From the NCBI GenBank assembly GCA_009691765.1, contig SIAO01000003.1, forward strand, positions 124,001 to 188,000: a stretch of DNA of 64,000 nucleotides, written 5' to 3'. Below the pieces are notes generated by a model. The model searched no databases and was not told where the DNA came from. It was given only the letters and a program-made list of their open reading frames with translations. Within the stretch, counting starts at the first letter, position 1, and each line of letters begins with the position of its first letter. This DNA comes from Planctomycetota bacterium (GTDB lineage Bacteria; Planctomycetota; GCA-002687715). Of the stretch, positions 23,011 to 32,141 are shown in pieces. The translations under genes and the position numbers were made by a program.

Positions 23011-24111
23011 ATGGACTCTTCCCGAATACCCGATGATGAACATCTGCTGTTGCGCGCGGCTACACGCAATGGCTGGATCAGTGCCGATGTCGTGTTGGAA
23101 GCCCGCGAGCTGCAAGACAAGTTAGTGGCTCTCGGCCTCCGGCCAAAGCCTCTCGGTGAAATCCTGATGGAACGTGGGTTCATCACCGAGGCTCAAAAGC
23201 TCGAACTCGAGCGCACCGTGGCCAATGTGAAAGCATCATTCCGTATTCCAGGATTCAAGTTGCTGGAGAAGCTCGGCGGCGGAAGTACAGGCATGGTGTA
23301 TAAGGCGCGGCAACTAGGACTCGATCGTGTGGTGGCCATCAAAATTCTCGCCAAGTGGTTGGCAGAAGATGAGGCTTTTGTGCGCCGTTTCATGAAAGAG
23401 GCGCGCATTGCGGGGCGATTGAATCATCGCAATATTGTGCAGGGGTTCGATGCCGGTGAGGCAGGTGGTTCGTGGTACTTCGCGATGGAGTACTGCCCAG
23501 GGCCGACCCTGCTGCAATTGCTGCAACGCGGTGGCACGCTGGATGAGACGCGGGCCATCTCTATTGTGCGTCAAATTGCGAGCGCTCTCGAGCATGCTCA
23601 GACGCAGGGCCTTGTTCACCGCGATGTGAAGCCCGACAACATCATTATTGCCGAGGGCGGAATAGCAAAATTACTCGATCTCGGTTTGGCCAAAGACATT
23701 CGCCGCACCAGTGGGTCCACCGAACGCGGATCCACTTTGGGAACTCCGAATTACATTTCTCCAGAGCAGGCCAAGGGTGTGGAGGATGTGGATATCCGCA
23801 GCGATCTCTATAGTCTTGGCGCTACTTTTTATCATGCCGTGACGGGCGTGCGCCCTTTCGAAGGCCCCAATGCCACTGTGATTATGCTGAAGCATGTGAG
23901 CGAGCGTCCGGTGCCACCGACACAGCATGCGCCAGCACTCCACCCAGATACTGAGCGCGTAATTTTGAAATTGATGGCCAAGAGCCCCTTGGATCGACAC
24001 CAATCGCCAACGGCCCTCATTGCCGATCTCGATGCGATTGGCACAGGGCGTTCTGGCGCCCGCCCTGCTAGCACGCGCAGTCCGCGCAACATGTTCCGTC
24101 GTCGCGGCTGA
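23011..24111 (+). CDS. Serine/threonine protein kinase with N-terminal extension
   Basis: A 366-residue cytosolic Hanks-type kinase; no transmembrane segment. Residues about 1-75 form an extension containing ARELQDKLVALGLRPKPLGE and ILMERGFITEAQKLELERTV, similar in flavour to the MshEN-type N-terminal segment of type II/IV secretion ATPases. Kinase motifs in order: LGGGSTGMVYKARQLGLD (glycine loop), VVAIKILAKW, LVHRDVKPDNIIIAEGGIAK, LLDLGLAKD (DLG instead of DFG), and TLGTPNYISPEQAKGVED. The kinase appears catalytically complete. It ends the long plus-strand run, seven bases after ybeY. Substrates unknown. Confidence 0.92.
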   Translation: MDSSRIPDDEHLLLRAATRNGWISADVVLEARELQDKLVALGLRPKPLGEILMERGFITEAQKLELERTVANVKASFRIPGFKLLEKLGGGSTGMVYKARQLGLDRVVAIKILAKWLAEDEAFVRRFMKEARIAGRLNHRNIVQGFDAGEAGGSWYFAMEYCPGPTLLQLLQRGGTLDETRAISIVRQIASALEHAQTQGLVHRDVKPDNIIIAEGGIAKLLDLGLAKDIRRTSGSTERGSTLGTPNYISPEQAKGVEDVDIRSDLYSLGATFYHAVTGVRPFEGPNATVIMLKHVSERPVPPTQHAPALHPDTERVILKLMAKSPLDRHQSPTALIADLDAIGTGRSGARPASTRSPRNMFRRRG

Positions 24112-24162
24112 CATCGCCGCGAATGGGAGTGACTGCGGCGAAGAGTGCCGGAAACCTAGAGC

Positions 24163-25188
24163 CTATGAAGTCATGCCGTAGCGACGGCGGACGCCGGGGA
24201 TCAGGTATTCGCTGAAGGTGCGCCGCAGATCATAGAGCGGCTTGAAGCCCCAGTCGCGGCGCGCGCGCGTATCGTCTACATCGGCTGGCCAAGATTCGAC
24301 AATGGCTTGGCGTAAGAGATCTGGTTTGAAGCTGATGTTGGCCTTGGGGAAGAACTCTCTTACGAGCGTGGCGAATTCTGCGGCGGATGGCGCGAAGGCG
24401 CCGATGTTGTAGACATGCGTTGAGAGGTTGGCCTTGGGGGCTTCCGCCAATTGCAACAGAGCATCCACGGCATCGGGCATGGCCATGAAGGGCAAGCGCA
24501 TGTTCTCGCGAACAAAGCACGCATAGGGCTCGCCCTTGGCGGCCGCATGCAGCATTTCCGGAGCGTAATCACTGGTGCCGCCACTGGGCACCGTGTCCGC
24601 TGAAATCAGTCCGGGGAAACGGATCGAGCGGAAATCAATGGTCGGATGCTGCTCGGCGGCGAGACGCCGATAATGGTGCATGGTGTAGCGGCCGAGGTGT
24701 TCACCGTAGAGCTTATTGCAGCCATACATGGTTTGTGGGGCAAGATACTGCTCTTCGCTCACAGGCGGTGCGCTGGCGCGCGTTTTCGTATCGGCGATGC
24801 CGTAAACCGCGATGGATGACGGAAACATGAAGGTGACGGCATACCCGCTATTCGCTGCGGACTCGACAGCCACGCGCATCAGGTTCAAAGTGCCTTCGAC
24901 GTTCACGCGATGCGCCAGTTCCGGCTGAAACTCGCCGCGCGTGGAGAGCAGCGCGGCTAAATGGAAGATGCTGGTGAACTCGAACTCGACACCCAAGCGT
25001 TGCAACATGGCGAGATCGTTGATGTCACCCACTTGAGTGGCTGTGCAATGCGTACGGCAAGCAGCATCGATCTCGCGCACATCGAGCGCCACCACGTTGG
25101 CGCCGTCAGCGGCAAGGCGTCGCACAAGGCTGTGGCCGATCTCGCCGTTGGCTCCCGTCACAAGCACCGCTGGTTTTCTACTGGTCAT
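24163..25188 (-). CDS. NAD-dependent epimerase-type L-threonine 3-dehydrogenase
   Basis: A 341-residue extended SDR enzyme. Rossmann motif VLVTGANGEIGHSLVRRL, then the ALDVREID region, PSSIAVYGI, and the catalytic MYGCNKLYGEHLGRY (Y-x3-K). The sequence FRSIRFPGLISADTVPSGGT is characteristic of SDR-type L-threonine dehydrogenases, which oxidise threonine to 2-amino-3-ketobutyrate. The divergent neighbour is kbl, the next enzyme of that pathway. The ATG at 25188 is chosen; a GTG three codons upstream is possible. There is no Shine-Dalgarno, and a TATCGT box just upstream would make the mRNA nearly leaderless. A CGCCGC/GCGGCG inverted repeat lies in the 51-base gap to the convergent kinase gene. 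Confidence 0.9.
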   Translation of the reverse strand: MTSRKPAVLVTGANGEIGHSLVRRLAADGANVVALDVREIDAACRTHCTATQVGDINDLAMLQRLGVEFEFTSIFHLAALLSTRGEFQPELAHRVNVEGTLNLMRVAVESAANSGYAVTFMFPSSIAVYGIADTKTRASAPPVSEEQYLAPQTMYGCNKLYGEHLGRYTMHHYRRLAAEQHPTIDFRSIRFPGLISADTVPSGGTSDYAPEMLHAAAKGEPYACFVRENMRLPFMAMPDAVDALLQLAEAPKANLSTHVYNIGAFAPSAAEFATLVREFFPKANISFKPDLLRQAIVESWPADVDDTRARRDWGFKPLYDLRRTFSEYLIPGVRRRYGMTS

Positions 25189-25234
25189 GGAGGGCACGAT
25201 AGCTGCCCCACGAGCGCCCTAAAGTGAGCGCTGC

Positions 25235-25264
25235 TTGCGGCGGCCTTGAGGCGCAGCGTATGGT
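25235..25264 (+). promoter_or_regulatory. Candidate kbl promoter in divergent tdh-kbl gap
   Basis: TTGCGG at 25235-25240 and TATGGT at 25259-25264 are 18 bases apart, placing the start near 25271, just before AAGGGAG and the kbl GTG. The opposite gene has TATCGT on the minus strand very near its start. The gap is 99 bases in total, so both genes are probably read from overlapping control DNA. Confidence 0.35.
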
Positions 25265-25287
25265 GCACACCGTCGAAGGGAGCCGCC

Positions 25288-26475
25288 GTGGACGCCGATT
25301 TGATCTCCAATCTCAAGACTCAGCTGCAGGGCATTCGTGAAGCCGGCTTGTGGAAAGAAGAACGTGAGTTGCTGTCGCCTCAAGGCGCCGGGATTCGTGT
25401 GCGCAACGGCGAGGTGCTCAACTTCTGCGCGAACAACTACCTCGGGCTCAGCTCAGATCCGCGTCTTGTTGCTGCGGCGCATGCAGGGCTGGATCGCTAT
25501 GGTTTCGGGCTCTCATCGGTGCGCTTCATCTGCGGTACCCAGGACCAGCACCGCGAACTCGAACGCAACATGGCCGCGTTCTTGCGCCGCGAGGATTGCA
25601 TTCTGTACGGGTCCTGCTTTGACGCCAACGGTGGCATCTTCGAGGCTCTGTTGGGCGAAGAAGACGCGGTGATTTCGGACGCGTTGAATCACGCATCCAT
25701 CATTGACGGCATCCGCTTGTGCAAAGCGCGGCGCTTGCGTTACGCGAACGCAGACATGGCGGAATTGAAACTGCGCCTTGAAGAGGCTTCCTCGGCGCGA
25801 CTGAAGCTCATTGCGACCGATGGTGTCTTCAGCATGGACGGCAACATTGCGCCGCTTGCTGATATTTGTGAATTGGCAGACCGCTACGGTGCCGTCGTGT
25901 TTGTGGACGACAGCCATGCAACCGGTTTCATTGGTCGCACAGGGCGTGGCACTCCGGAACATTGCGGCGTCGAGAGCCGCGTAGACATCATCAACTCCAC
26001 GCTCGGCAAGGCGCTCGGTGGCGCCAGTGGCGGTTTCACGGCGGCGCGTGCGGAAGTGGTGGCCTTGTTGCGGCAGCGTTCGCGCCCTTACCTCTTCTCC
26101 AACACATTGGCACCAGCGATCACAGCCACATCGCTCGCTTGTTTGCGTTTGCTTTCTGAAACGACGGCACTTCGCGACAAACTCGAACGCAACACGCTGT
26201 GGTTTCGCGCGGCCATGACTGACGCCGGATTTCAGATCCGGCCCGGCGTGCATCCCATCGTGCCTCTCATGCTTGGGGACGCGAAGCTCGCCGTCGATAT
26301 GGCTAGTGCCATGTTGGACGAAGGCATCTATGTGGTGGGTTTCAGTTATCCCGTGGTGCCTAAGGGTGCGGCGCGCATCCGCGTGCAGATTTCTGCTGCG
26401 CATGAGCAGGAGCATCTCGAGCGGGCTGTGGCGGCCTTCATTCGCGTTGGACGTCGCATGAATGTGATCGCCTGA
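25288..26475 (+). CDS. kbl: Glycine C-acetyltransferase (2-amino-3-ketobutyrate CoA ligase)
   Basis: A 395-residue PLP enzyme cleaving 2-amino-3-ketobutyrate with CoA to glycine and acetyl-CoA. Motifs: [71 protein letters not shown], and the PLP-lysine region [16 protein letters not shown]. The GTG at 25288 is chosen because AAGGGAG lies six bases upstream and the resulting length matches E. coli Kbl (398). The divergent threonine dehydrogenase supplies its substrate, so the pair degrades threonine. Confidence 0.96.
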   Translation: MDADLISNLKTQLQGIREAGLWKEERELLSPQGAGIRVRNGEVLNFCANNYLGLSSDPRLVAAAHAGLDRYGFGLSSVRFICGTQDQHRELERNMAAFLRREDCILYGSCFDANGGIFEALLGEEDAVISDALNHASIIDGIRLCKARRLRYANADMAELKLRLEEASSARLKLIATDGVFSMDGNIAPLADICELADRYGAVVFVDDSHATGFIGRTGRGTPEHCGVESRVDIINSTLGKALGGASGGFTAARAEVVALLRQRSRPYLFSNTLAPAITATSLACLRLLSETTALRDKLERNTLWFRAAMTDAGFQIRPGVHPIVPLMLGDAKLAVDMASAMLDEGIYVVGFSYPVVPKGAARIRVQISAAHEQEHLERAVAAFIRVGRRMNVIA

Positions 26476-26481
26476 CAAGGC

Positions 26482-27027
26482 GTGGTTGATTTCAGCCGGC
26501 CACAGGCGGCGGCTCTGCCGCGAGCTTGCCGCGACGCATCCGCGTTCCTATCATCGCTGCGCTTGAGCACCTTGGCCGATTTCATGACTCCTGAGCGCGT
26601 GGCATGGCTGCCGCCCTGCACCAAACAGGAAGCCTTGCAGCAAGTCTTGGGGTTGCTCAGCGCTTCGGGCGCTGTGAAAGACCCTGCAGCACTGCAGCAG
26701 GCCATTCTCTCGCGCGAAGTGCTCATGAGCACCGGGCTTGGCTATGGCATCGCCCTTCCTCATGCACGCATCGCAGCGGTCGAAAACTTTGTGGTGGCTA
26801 TCGGCATTGCGCAGGAAGGGATCGACTGGGGCGGTGGCCTCGATGACGATCCTGTGCGGCTGGTGGTCATGATCGCGGGTCCGGATCAAGAACAAGCTGG
26901 TTATCTCCGCTTGCTTTCCACCCTTATGAAATTCATCAAGAGCGAGAAGGGCAAAATCCTTTCTGCGGTGGCGGCGGAAGAAGTCTTGCGCCGCGCCGAA
27001 CGCTACGAACTCAGGCCGGAAGCCTGA
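26482..27027 (+). CDS. PTS EIIA type-2 (PtsN-like) domain protein
   Basis: Up to 181 residues. The EIIA fold is clear from about residue 30: LADFMTPERVAWLPPCTKQE, LSREVLMSTGLGYGIALPHA (phosphorylatable His), NFVVAIGIAQEGIDWGG, and LLSTLMKFIKSEKGKILSA. Such single-domain proteins are usually regulatory phosphoacceptors rather than sugar transporters. The start is uncertain: the frame opens with GTG at 26482 six bases after kbl, but an ATG at 26584 or a TTG slightly upstream would fit the family N-terminus better. No other PTS gene is in the window. Confidence 0.85.
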   Translation: MVDFSRPQAAALPRACRDASAFLSSLRLSTLADFMTPERVAWLPPCTKQEALQQVLGLLSASGAVKDPAALQQAILSREVLMSTGLGYGIALPHARIAAVENFVVAIGIAQEGIDWGGGLDDDPVRLVVMIAGPDQEQAGYLRLLSTLMKFIKSEKGKILSAVAAEEVLRRAERYELRPEA

Positions 27028-27051
27028 TCACTTTCGACGGAGATTCTCCCC

Positions 27052-28174
27052 ATGCACTCTGTCCCTGAATTGAAGTCCCAACTGGACAAGATGCGTGAAG
27101 GCCTTGCGCACCTGAAGGACTCTCTTTGACTACGCAGGAATGAAACTGCGTACCTCCGCCATTGAGGCGGAGATGGCCGCCACCGGTTTTTGGGACGATC
27201 AGGAAAAGGCACGTGTGCGTGTCGCTGCACTGAAAGAAGCCAAGAGCCGTACCAGCGAACTCGACAGCATTGGGGGCGCGCTCGAAGACCTCGAGGTGCT
27301 TTTGGAGATGGCCGTTGAAGACGGCGCCGAGTCGGCGCTTGCCGAAGTCGAAGCGAGCTGCAATGAACTGCAGCAGCGCTACGACGCCATGCAACTCAAG
27401 ACGCTGCTGTGTGGCCCTTGGGACCATTGCGGTGCGGTGATCACATTTCAAGCTGGCGCCGGTGGCACTGATGCGTCCGACTGGGCACAAATGTTGTTGC
27501 GCATGTACAGCCGTTGGGCCGAGTTGCGCGGCTACACCGTGGAGATTCTCGATGTGGTCGAGGCTGAAGAAGCCGGCATCAAGCACGCTACGGTGCGCAT
27601 CACGGGCGCCTATGCGTTCGGTTACCTCACAGCAGAAATGGGCGTGCATCGCCTCGTGCGCATGTCGCCTTTCGATGGGCAAGGGCGCCGTCAAACCAGC
27701 TTTGCCGCTGTGGACGTCACTCCGGAGCTTGAAGAGGAACCAGATATCGAGGTTTTGGACAAAGACCTTCGCATCGACACTTACCGCGCGGGCGGCGCAG
27801 GCGGACAGCACGTCAATAAGACGGAATCTGCCGTGCGCCTGACGCACCTTGCAACCGGAGTGGTGGTGCAGTGCCAAAGCGAGCGCTCGCAACACAAGAA
27901 CAAGGGTGCGGCGATGAAGATGATGAAGGCGCGGTTGTTGCAACGGCGTGAAGCGCAACGCAACTCGCAGATTCAGTCGCTGTATGACAGCAAGGGCGAT
28001 ATCGCTTGGGGCAATCAGATTCGCTCCTATGTGCTGGCGCCTTACACCATGGTGAAAGACCTGCGCATCGAAAACAAAGAGCAGGGTGAAACCGGCAACG
28101 TCCAAGCCGTGCTCGACGGTGCGGTGCAACCCTTCATCGAAGCGTGGCTGAAGCAGAAAGCACTGAAGCGATGA
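27052..28174 (+). CDS. prfB: Peptide chain release factor 2, with programmed +1 frameshift
   Basis: Releases nascent chains at UGA and UAA. The ATG at 27052 opens a 25-codon frame ending CTT TGA at 27124-27129. A +1 shift at CTT resumes at GAC (27128) and continues to 28174, giving a 373-residue protein that aligns across the join with RF2 (LDYAGMKLRTSAIEAEM). AAGGA at 27115-27119 lies four bases before CTT, the internal Shine-Dalgarno-like stimulator known from E. coli prfB. RF2 marks: SPFDGQGRRQTSFAAVDV with the UGA-reading SPF tripeptide, and the catalytic RAGGAGGQHVNKTESAV. The last codons overlap the purH start (ATGA). The frameshift lets low RF2 levels increase synthesis. Confidence 0.96.
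27115..27130 (+). promoter_or_regulatory. Programmed +1 frameshift site of prfB
   Basis: AAGGA (27115-27119), spacer CTCT, then CTT TGA C (27124-27130). The slippery CTT followed by the weak stop context TGA C is identical to the classical RF2 site. The zero frame stops here, while the coding potential continues without interruption in +1. Confidence 0.93.
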
Positions 28175-29748
28175 GCACGGATACGGTTCGTGTACGGCGT
28201 GCGTTGTTGAGCGCGTTTCACAAGGAAGGCGTGGTGGAGTTCGCCACGGCGTTGGCAGCGCGCGGAGTGGAGATTCTCTCTACTGGCGGCACGGCCAAGG
28301 CCATTCGCGCTGCAGGTGTGGCTGTGCGTGACGTCAGTGACCTGACAGGTTTCCCGGAAATGCTCAGTGGTCGCGTCAAAACCTTGCATCCGCGCGTGCA
28401 CGGTGGATTGTTGTTCGTACGTAGCGACCCTGCGCACGTGAGCGAGGCTGCCGCGCACAACATTGTGCCCATTGATCTCATCTTGGTCGATCTCTATCCG
28501 TTTGCTGAAGTTGCCGCCAAGCCTGGTGCGCAAGCGCACGAAGTCATCGAGATGATCGACATCGGTGGCCCGGCCATGATTCGCTCGGCTTCCAAGAACC
28601 ACGAGTCTGTCGTCGTGCTCACTGATGTTGCCGACCTTGCCGCGACACTCGCGGAACTCGAAGCCCACGATGGCGGCAGCACGCTGGGCTTTCGTCGGCG
28701 CATGGCAGCCAAGGCATTGCGCTGCACTGCGTCTTATGACGCGCTCATCGCTCACTGGCTGGGCGCTGAACGCTTCCCGGAGCGCATGGTGTTGCCGCTC
28801 GAATTACGAGCCACCGCGCGCTACGGCGAAAACCCCCATCAAGCAGGTGCGATTTACACCTTGCCCGCGAGCATGGCCGGCGCGGAAGCTCATGTGGCGA
28901 GCGCGCAACAACTGTCGGGCAAGGAATTGTCCTACAACAACTTTCTCGATGCCTCTGCAGCTTTCGAAGCCGTGCGCGCGCTGCCTGTGCCTGCGGCGGT
29001 GATCATCAAGCACCGCAATCCTTGTGGCGCCTCGATGGGCACAGACTTGCTCAGTGCATGGCGCAGCGCTTTGGCAGGCGATCCACTTTCAGCCTTCGGC
29101 GGCATCCTCGCGTTGAACACACCGTGCACTCTGCAGCTTGCACGTGAAGTCGGTGTGCCCGAGCGTTTCTTCGAAGTCATCGTGGCGCCAGCTTTCGAAC
29201 CCGGCGTCATGGAGCATTTTCACGGTGCGGTGAAGTGGGGCAAGAATGTGCGGCTCTTGGCGACGGGCGCGTTGGATGCAACACCGCGCGTGGACAGCGT
29301 CTTGGAATATCGCAGCATCGATGGCGGCATGTTGGTGCAACAACGCGATGTGCATGCGGATATTGAATTCACCTGCGTCACGAAGCGTGCGCCTTCCGCG
29401 CGCGAACTGACCGACCTGAAACTTGCGTGGGCTTTGGTGCGCCATGTGACCAGCAACGCCATTGTGTTCGTCAAAGACGGCGCGCTGGTCGGTTGCGGAG
29501 CGGGTCAGATGAGTCGCGTGGATGCCGTGGAACTTGCTGCGAAGAAAGCGGGCGAGAAGGCGCGCGGTGCCGTGATGGCTTCCGATGCCTTTTTCCCGTT
29601 TGCAGACGGGCTGCTGGCGGGCGCCGCTGCAGGCGTCACAGCCGTGGTGCAACCCGGCGGCAGTGTGCGCGATGCCGATGTCATTCGCGCCTGCGACGAA
29701 GCCGGCATCGCCATGGTGCTCACAGGGCGCCGCCATTTCCGCCACTAG
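28171..29748 (+). CDS. purH: Bifunctional AICAR formyltransferase / IMP cyclohydrolase PurH
   Basis: A 525-residue enzyme for the last two steps of IMP synthesis. N-terminal cyclohydrolase (MGS-like) domain: [59 protein letters not shown] and [21 protein letters not shown]-terminal transformylase domain: LRYGENPHQ-type segment [61 protein letters not shown], and the final [20 protein letters not shown]. The ATG overlaps the prfB stop. Convergent with the DUF1570-type gene, 18 bases apart. Confidence 0.97.
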   Translation: MSTDTVRVRRALLSAFHKEGVVEFATALAARGVEILSTGGTAKAIRAAGVAVRDVSDLTGFPEMLSGRVKTLHPRVHGGLLFVRSDPAHVSEAAAHNIVPIDLILVDLYPFAEVAAKPGAQAHEVIEMIDIGGPAMIRSASKNHESVVVLTDVADLAATLAELEAHDGGSTLGFRRRMAAKALRCTASYDALIAHWLGAERFPERMVLPLELRATARYGENPHQAGAIYTLPASMAGAEAHVASAQQLSGKELSYNNFLDASAAFEAVRALPVPAAVIIKHRNPCGASMGTDLLSAWRSALAGDPLSAFGGILALNTPCTLQLAREVGVPERFFEVIVAPAFEPGVMEHFHGAVKWGKNVRLLATGALDATPRVDSVLEYRSIDGGMLVQQRDVHADIEFTCVTKRAPSARELTDLKLAWALVRHVTSNAIVFVKDGALVGCGAGQMSRVDAVELAAKKAGEKARGAVMASDAFFPFADGLLAGAAAGVTAVVQPGGSVRDADVIRACDEAGIAMVLTGRRHFRH

Positions 29749-29766
29749 GCGCAGCGCCCGAGCGCG

Positions 29767-31758
29767 TTAGCGTTTGCGTTTCGGCGGTGCATTTTCCGGT
29801 TTGAAGGGCGGCAACAAGTCGTCCGATTCTTCACCGCACAGTGAGCCGTCCGCAGCTTTCGCTTGCTGCCAGGGGATGAGGTCTTTGTCCTTCACTTGAT
29901 CGAACTGAATCTTGCGTTGCACGAAATCGAAGTAGCGCCAGTACTCCTGCTCCAGCGTGTCCATGTCGGCTTCGGTCAGGCCGATGCAACGCTTGAACTC
30001 ATCGGCACCGGTCTTGCCTTCCAATTCCAACTTCACGTACTCGTGCCATTTCGCTTGGTATTTTCCGGGCTGATCTGGGTGAACCATGCCCTTCGCGTCG
30101 CAGTTGAAACGGTTCATGAAGTAGATCAGAAACCAACCTTGGGCATAGAGCTGCCCAACGCGCGGCGGCTCCACGATCTTGCCATCGGGCGTGCGCACGC
30201 CATTTTCGATGATGGGCTTGTCGCGATAGCGCGTGTCGATGAGCTCGCGCAAGTTGAAGAGTGCTTTGCGCCCCTCCGTGGTTTGCGATTGGCGGATGCT
30301 GCCTAACCGCCCCTGATGCAGTTTGCCGATTTCGTAGGTGCTCTCGCCGGACGGCAGCACAGTGCGTGACGCGCCGCCATACCACTCCGCGATGCCTTCT
30401 TGGAACCAGTAGCTGCGCAGCATCATGTCCATCAGCGTGGGGCGGCCCTTGCGGTCTGTCCACGCCCACATCAGTTGGTGCGTTCCTTCGTGCATGATGG
30501 TGGTGTGGTCGCAATCGTCGTGCACTGCCAAGCGCCCCGTCATGGGTTCGAAGTGTGCGTAGGCACCACCGGCGCCGCCATCTTGGCCGCTGTACTTGCG
30601 GTACATGGCGTAGTTGCGGAAGAGCAACACCGGGATCGGATCTTCGAGCGGCTTCAGATTGAGGCTTGCGCCATATTCCTTGCGGATGATGTATTCGAGA
30701 GCCTTGAGCGAGCGTGAACGCGAACGAGCCACGCGCAACGGATTCCAGCTTTCATCTTGCTGCACGAAGAACACGAAGGGCTTCAGCGACGGGTCCGTGG
30801 TCATCACCACACCGGACCACTTGAAATCGCCTTTACCTTTCAGGCGTGGGTCCTTCTCCTCTGGGTCGACACTCTTGTCGCGGAAGCGTTGGTCCAAATC
30901 CGCAATGATCTCCTTGCTCATCGTTTGCGCCCGCGAATAGAACTCGCCGGCGGCAAATTCGTCCCACGCTTTCTTTTGGACTGCGAACTTGCTGACCAGG
31001 GCGCTGACCGAGGCGAGGCGCGTGTTGCTGAGCCATCCGCCGTTGCTGTCGGCGGCGCTGCGCAGGCTCTTGTGTAAGTCCTCGGCTTCCGCTTGTTCGG
31101 TGCTCTCGAGCCACGCGGCCATTGCGTATTCAAGAAGTTCGTCTTTGTATTGTGTTTCGCCGCGTGCGAGATGCAGGGGCATGTATGCAGGATCAAGGCG
31201 CTCGGTTTCGGTGACCAGGCGTTCGGCTTCAGCTTCGAGCGGCGCCACTTCGGCCGTGCTGCGTTTGGCCATGGTCCATGCCACCGCGACAACGCGAAGC
31301 TGTTTGGCGGCGTCCCAGCAGGCGTCTGCTGTGTCTTGTTTCTTCGCGCTGGCAATGCGCGCGATTTCAGCTTTGGCGGCTGCCGTGGGATCCTGCGGTG
31401 CTTGCGTTGCAGTGACAGCGGGTTTGTTCGCACCGGCATCAACGGGCTGCTGGTCGCCGCCGCTGACGAGAAAACCGATCACACCAATGACGACCGCCGC
31501 TAGGACAGCCACAGGAACAAGAGGGAAGGGCTTCTTGTTGCTTGGCGTTTGGTGGCGCGCGGCCGCGGAAGAGTGTGCCGCTGACTTCGGGCGCATTCCG
31601 CTACGTGGAGCAGTGCGCGACGAAGGTGCGTGCTCCGCGCTGCGCTGAGGGGCAGTCATTTCTGACTGACACGAACCGCAGGTGAATGGTTCGCCAGGCG
31701 GAACTTGATCCAAGCTGTAACGGGTTTGGCACGTCGGGCACGAGAAAGTCTGACTCAT
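29767..31758 (-). CDS. Membrane-anchored DUF1570-type HExxH protein with zinc ribbon
   Basis: A 663-residue protein. The N-terminal zinc ribbon has C7-x2-C10 and C27-x2-C30. A transmembrane segment (LVPVAVLAAVVIGVIGFLVS) sits at about residues 80-100. The rest is a large exported region. DRKGRPTLMDMMLRSYWFQE-GIAEW and the metallopeptidase-like HEGTH at 423-427 (TTIMHEGTHQLMWAW) fit the gluzincin-like DUF1570 family common in planctomycetes. The C-terminus is Lys/Arg-rich. The preceding small membrane protein gene lies 53 bases upstream on the same strand. Protease activity is not proven; metal binding is plausible. Confidence 0.75.
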   Translation of the reverse strand: MSQTFSCPTCQTRYSLDQVPPGEPFTCGSCQSEMTAPQRSAEHAPSSRTAPRSGMRPKSAAHSSAAARHQTPSNKKPFPLVPVAVLAAVVIGVIGFLVSGGDQQPVDAGANKPAVTATQAPQDPTAAAKAEIARIASAKKQDTADACWDAAKQLRVVAVAWTMAKRSTAEVAPLEAEAERLVTETERLDPAYMPLHLARGETQYKDELLEYAMAAWLESTEQAEAEDLHKSLRSAADSNGGWLSNTRLASVSALVSKFAVQKKAWDEFAAGEFYSRAQTMSKEIIADLDQRFRDKSVDPEEKDPRLKGKGDFKWSGVVMTTDPSLKPFVFFVQQDESWNPLRVARSRSRSLKALEYIIRKEYGASLNLKPLEDPIPVLLFRNYAMYRKYSGQDGGAGGAYAHFEPMTGRLAVHDDCDHTTIMHEGTHQLMWAWTDRKGRPTLMDMMLRSYWFQEGIAEWYGGASRTVLPSGESTYEIGKLHQGRLGSIRQSQTTEGRKALFNLRELIDTRYRDKPIIENGVRTPDGKIVEPPRVGQLYAQGWFLIYFMNRFNCDAKGMVHPDQPGKYQAKWHEYVKLELEGKTGADEFKRCIGLTEADMDTLEQEYWRYFDFVQRKIQFDQVKDKDLIPWQQAKAADGSLCGEESDDLLPPFKPENAPPKRKR

Positions 31759-31811
31759 GGCCGCATGGTATCAGCCGAAATCGCCGGAAAGGATGCCTGT
31801 CGCGCGGGTAG

Positions 31812-32141
31812 CTAGCGTCGGCGCAGAAGCAGTTGCTGCACCGTCGCAGTCTGCGCTGGTGTGATGCCGCCCAGAGTCTTCTGAGCGTCCAGCAAGCTCT
31901 GGTGCAACTCTTGCAGTGCGGCACGCTGGTCCGCTGTGAGGGCCGCATCTTCGAGCAGCGGCGCGAGTTCACCCGAGTAGGGCACGCGTGGGCCTTGGAC
32001 CACGGCGGCAGCGCCACGTGGCTTGCTCGGTGTGCGTGGGTCCAAGAGCGGCGCGAGCAGTCCGAAAACACTCAGCAGAAGCACTGGTAGCAACAGTTTC
32101 ATGCCAATGCCGAAACGCATGTCGCCAGTATCCTCGCTCAT
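31812..32141 (-). CDS. Small hypothetical membrane-anchored protein
   Basis: A 109-residue protein with one hydrophobic segment (GMKLLLPVLLLSVFGLLAPL, about residues 13-32) and an Ala/Leu/Gln-rich helical tail (LTADQRAALQELHQSLLDAQ). The ATG overlaps the stop of the upstream gene by four bases (ATGA), so it is coupled to the HEATH-motif protein. An ATG seven or thirteen codons later could also serve as the start. No family recognised. Confidence 0.6.
   Translation of the reverse strand: MSEDTGDMRFGIGMKLLLPVLLLSVFGLLAPLLDPRTPSKPRGAAAVVQGPRVPYSGELAPLLEDAALTADQRAALQELHQSLLDAQKTLGGITPAQTATVQQLLLRRR

Noticed and set aside
27140-28174. prfB as a 344-residue gene starting at ATG 27140
   Set aside because: Would lack the RF2 N-terminus and has no ribosome-binding site; the upstream zero-frame segment plus CTT TGA C explains the full protein.
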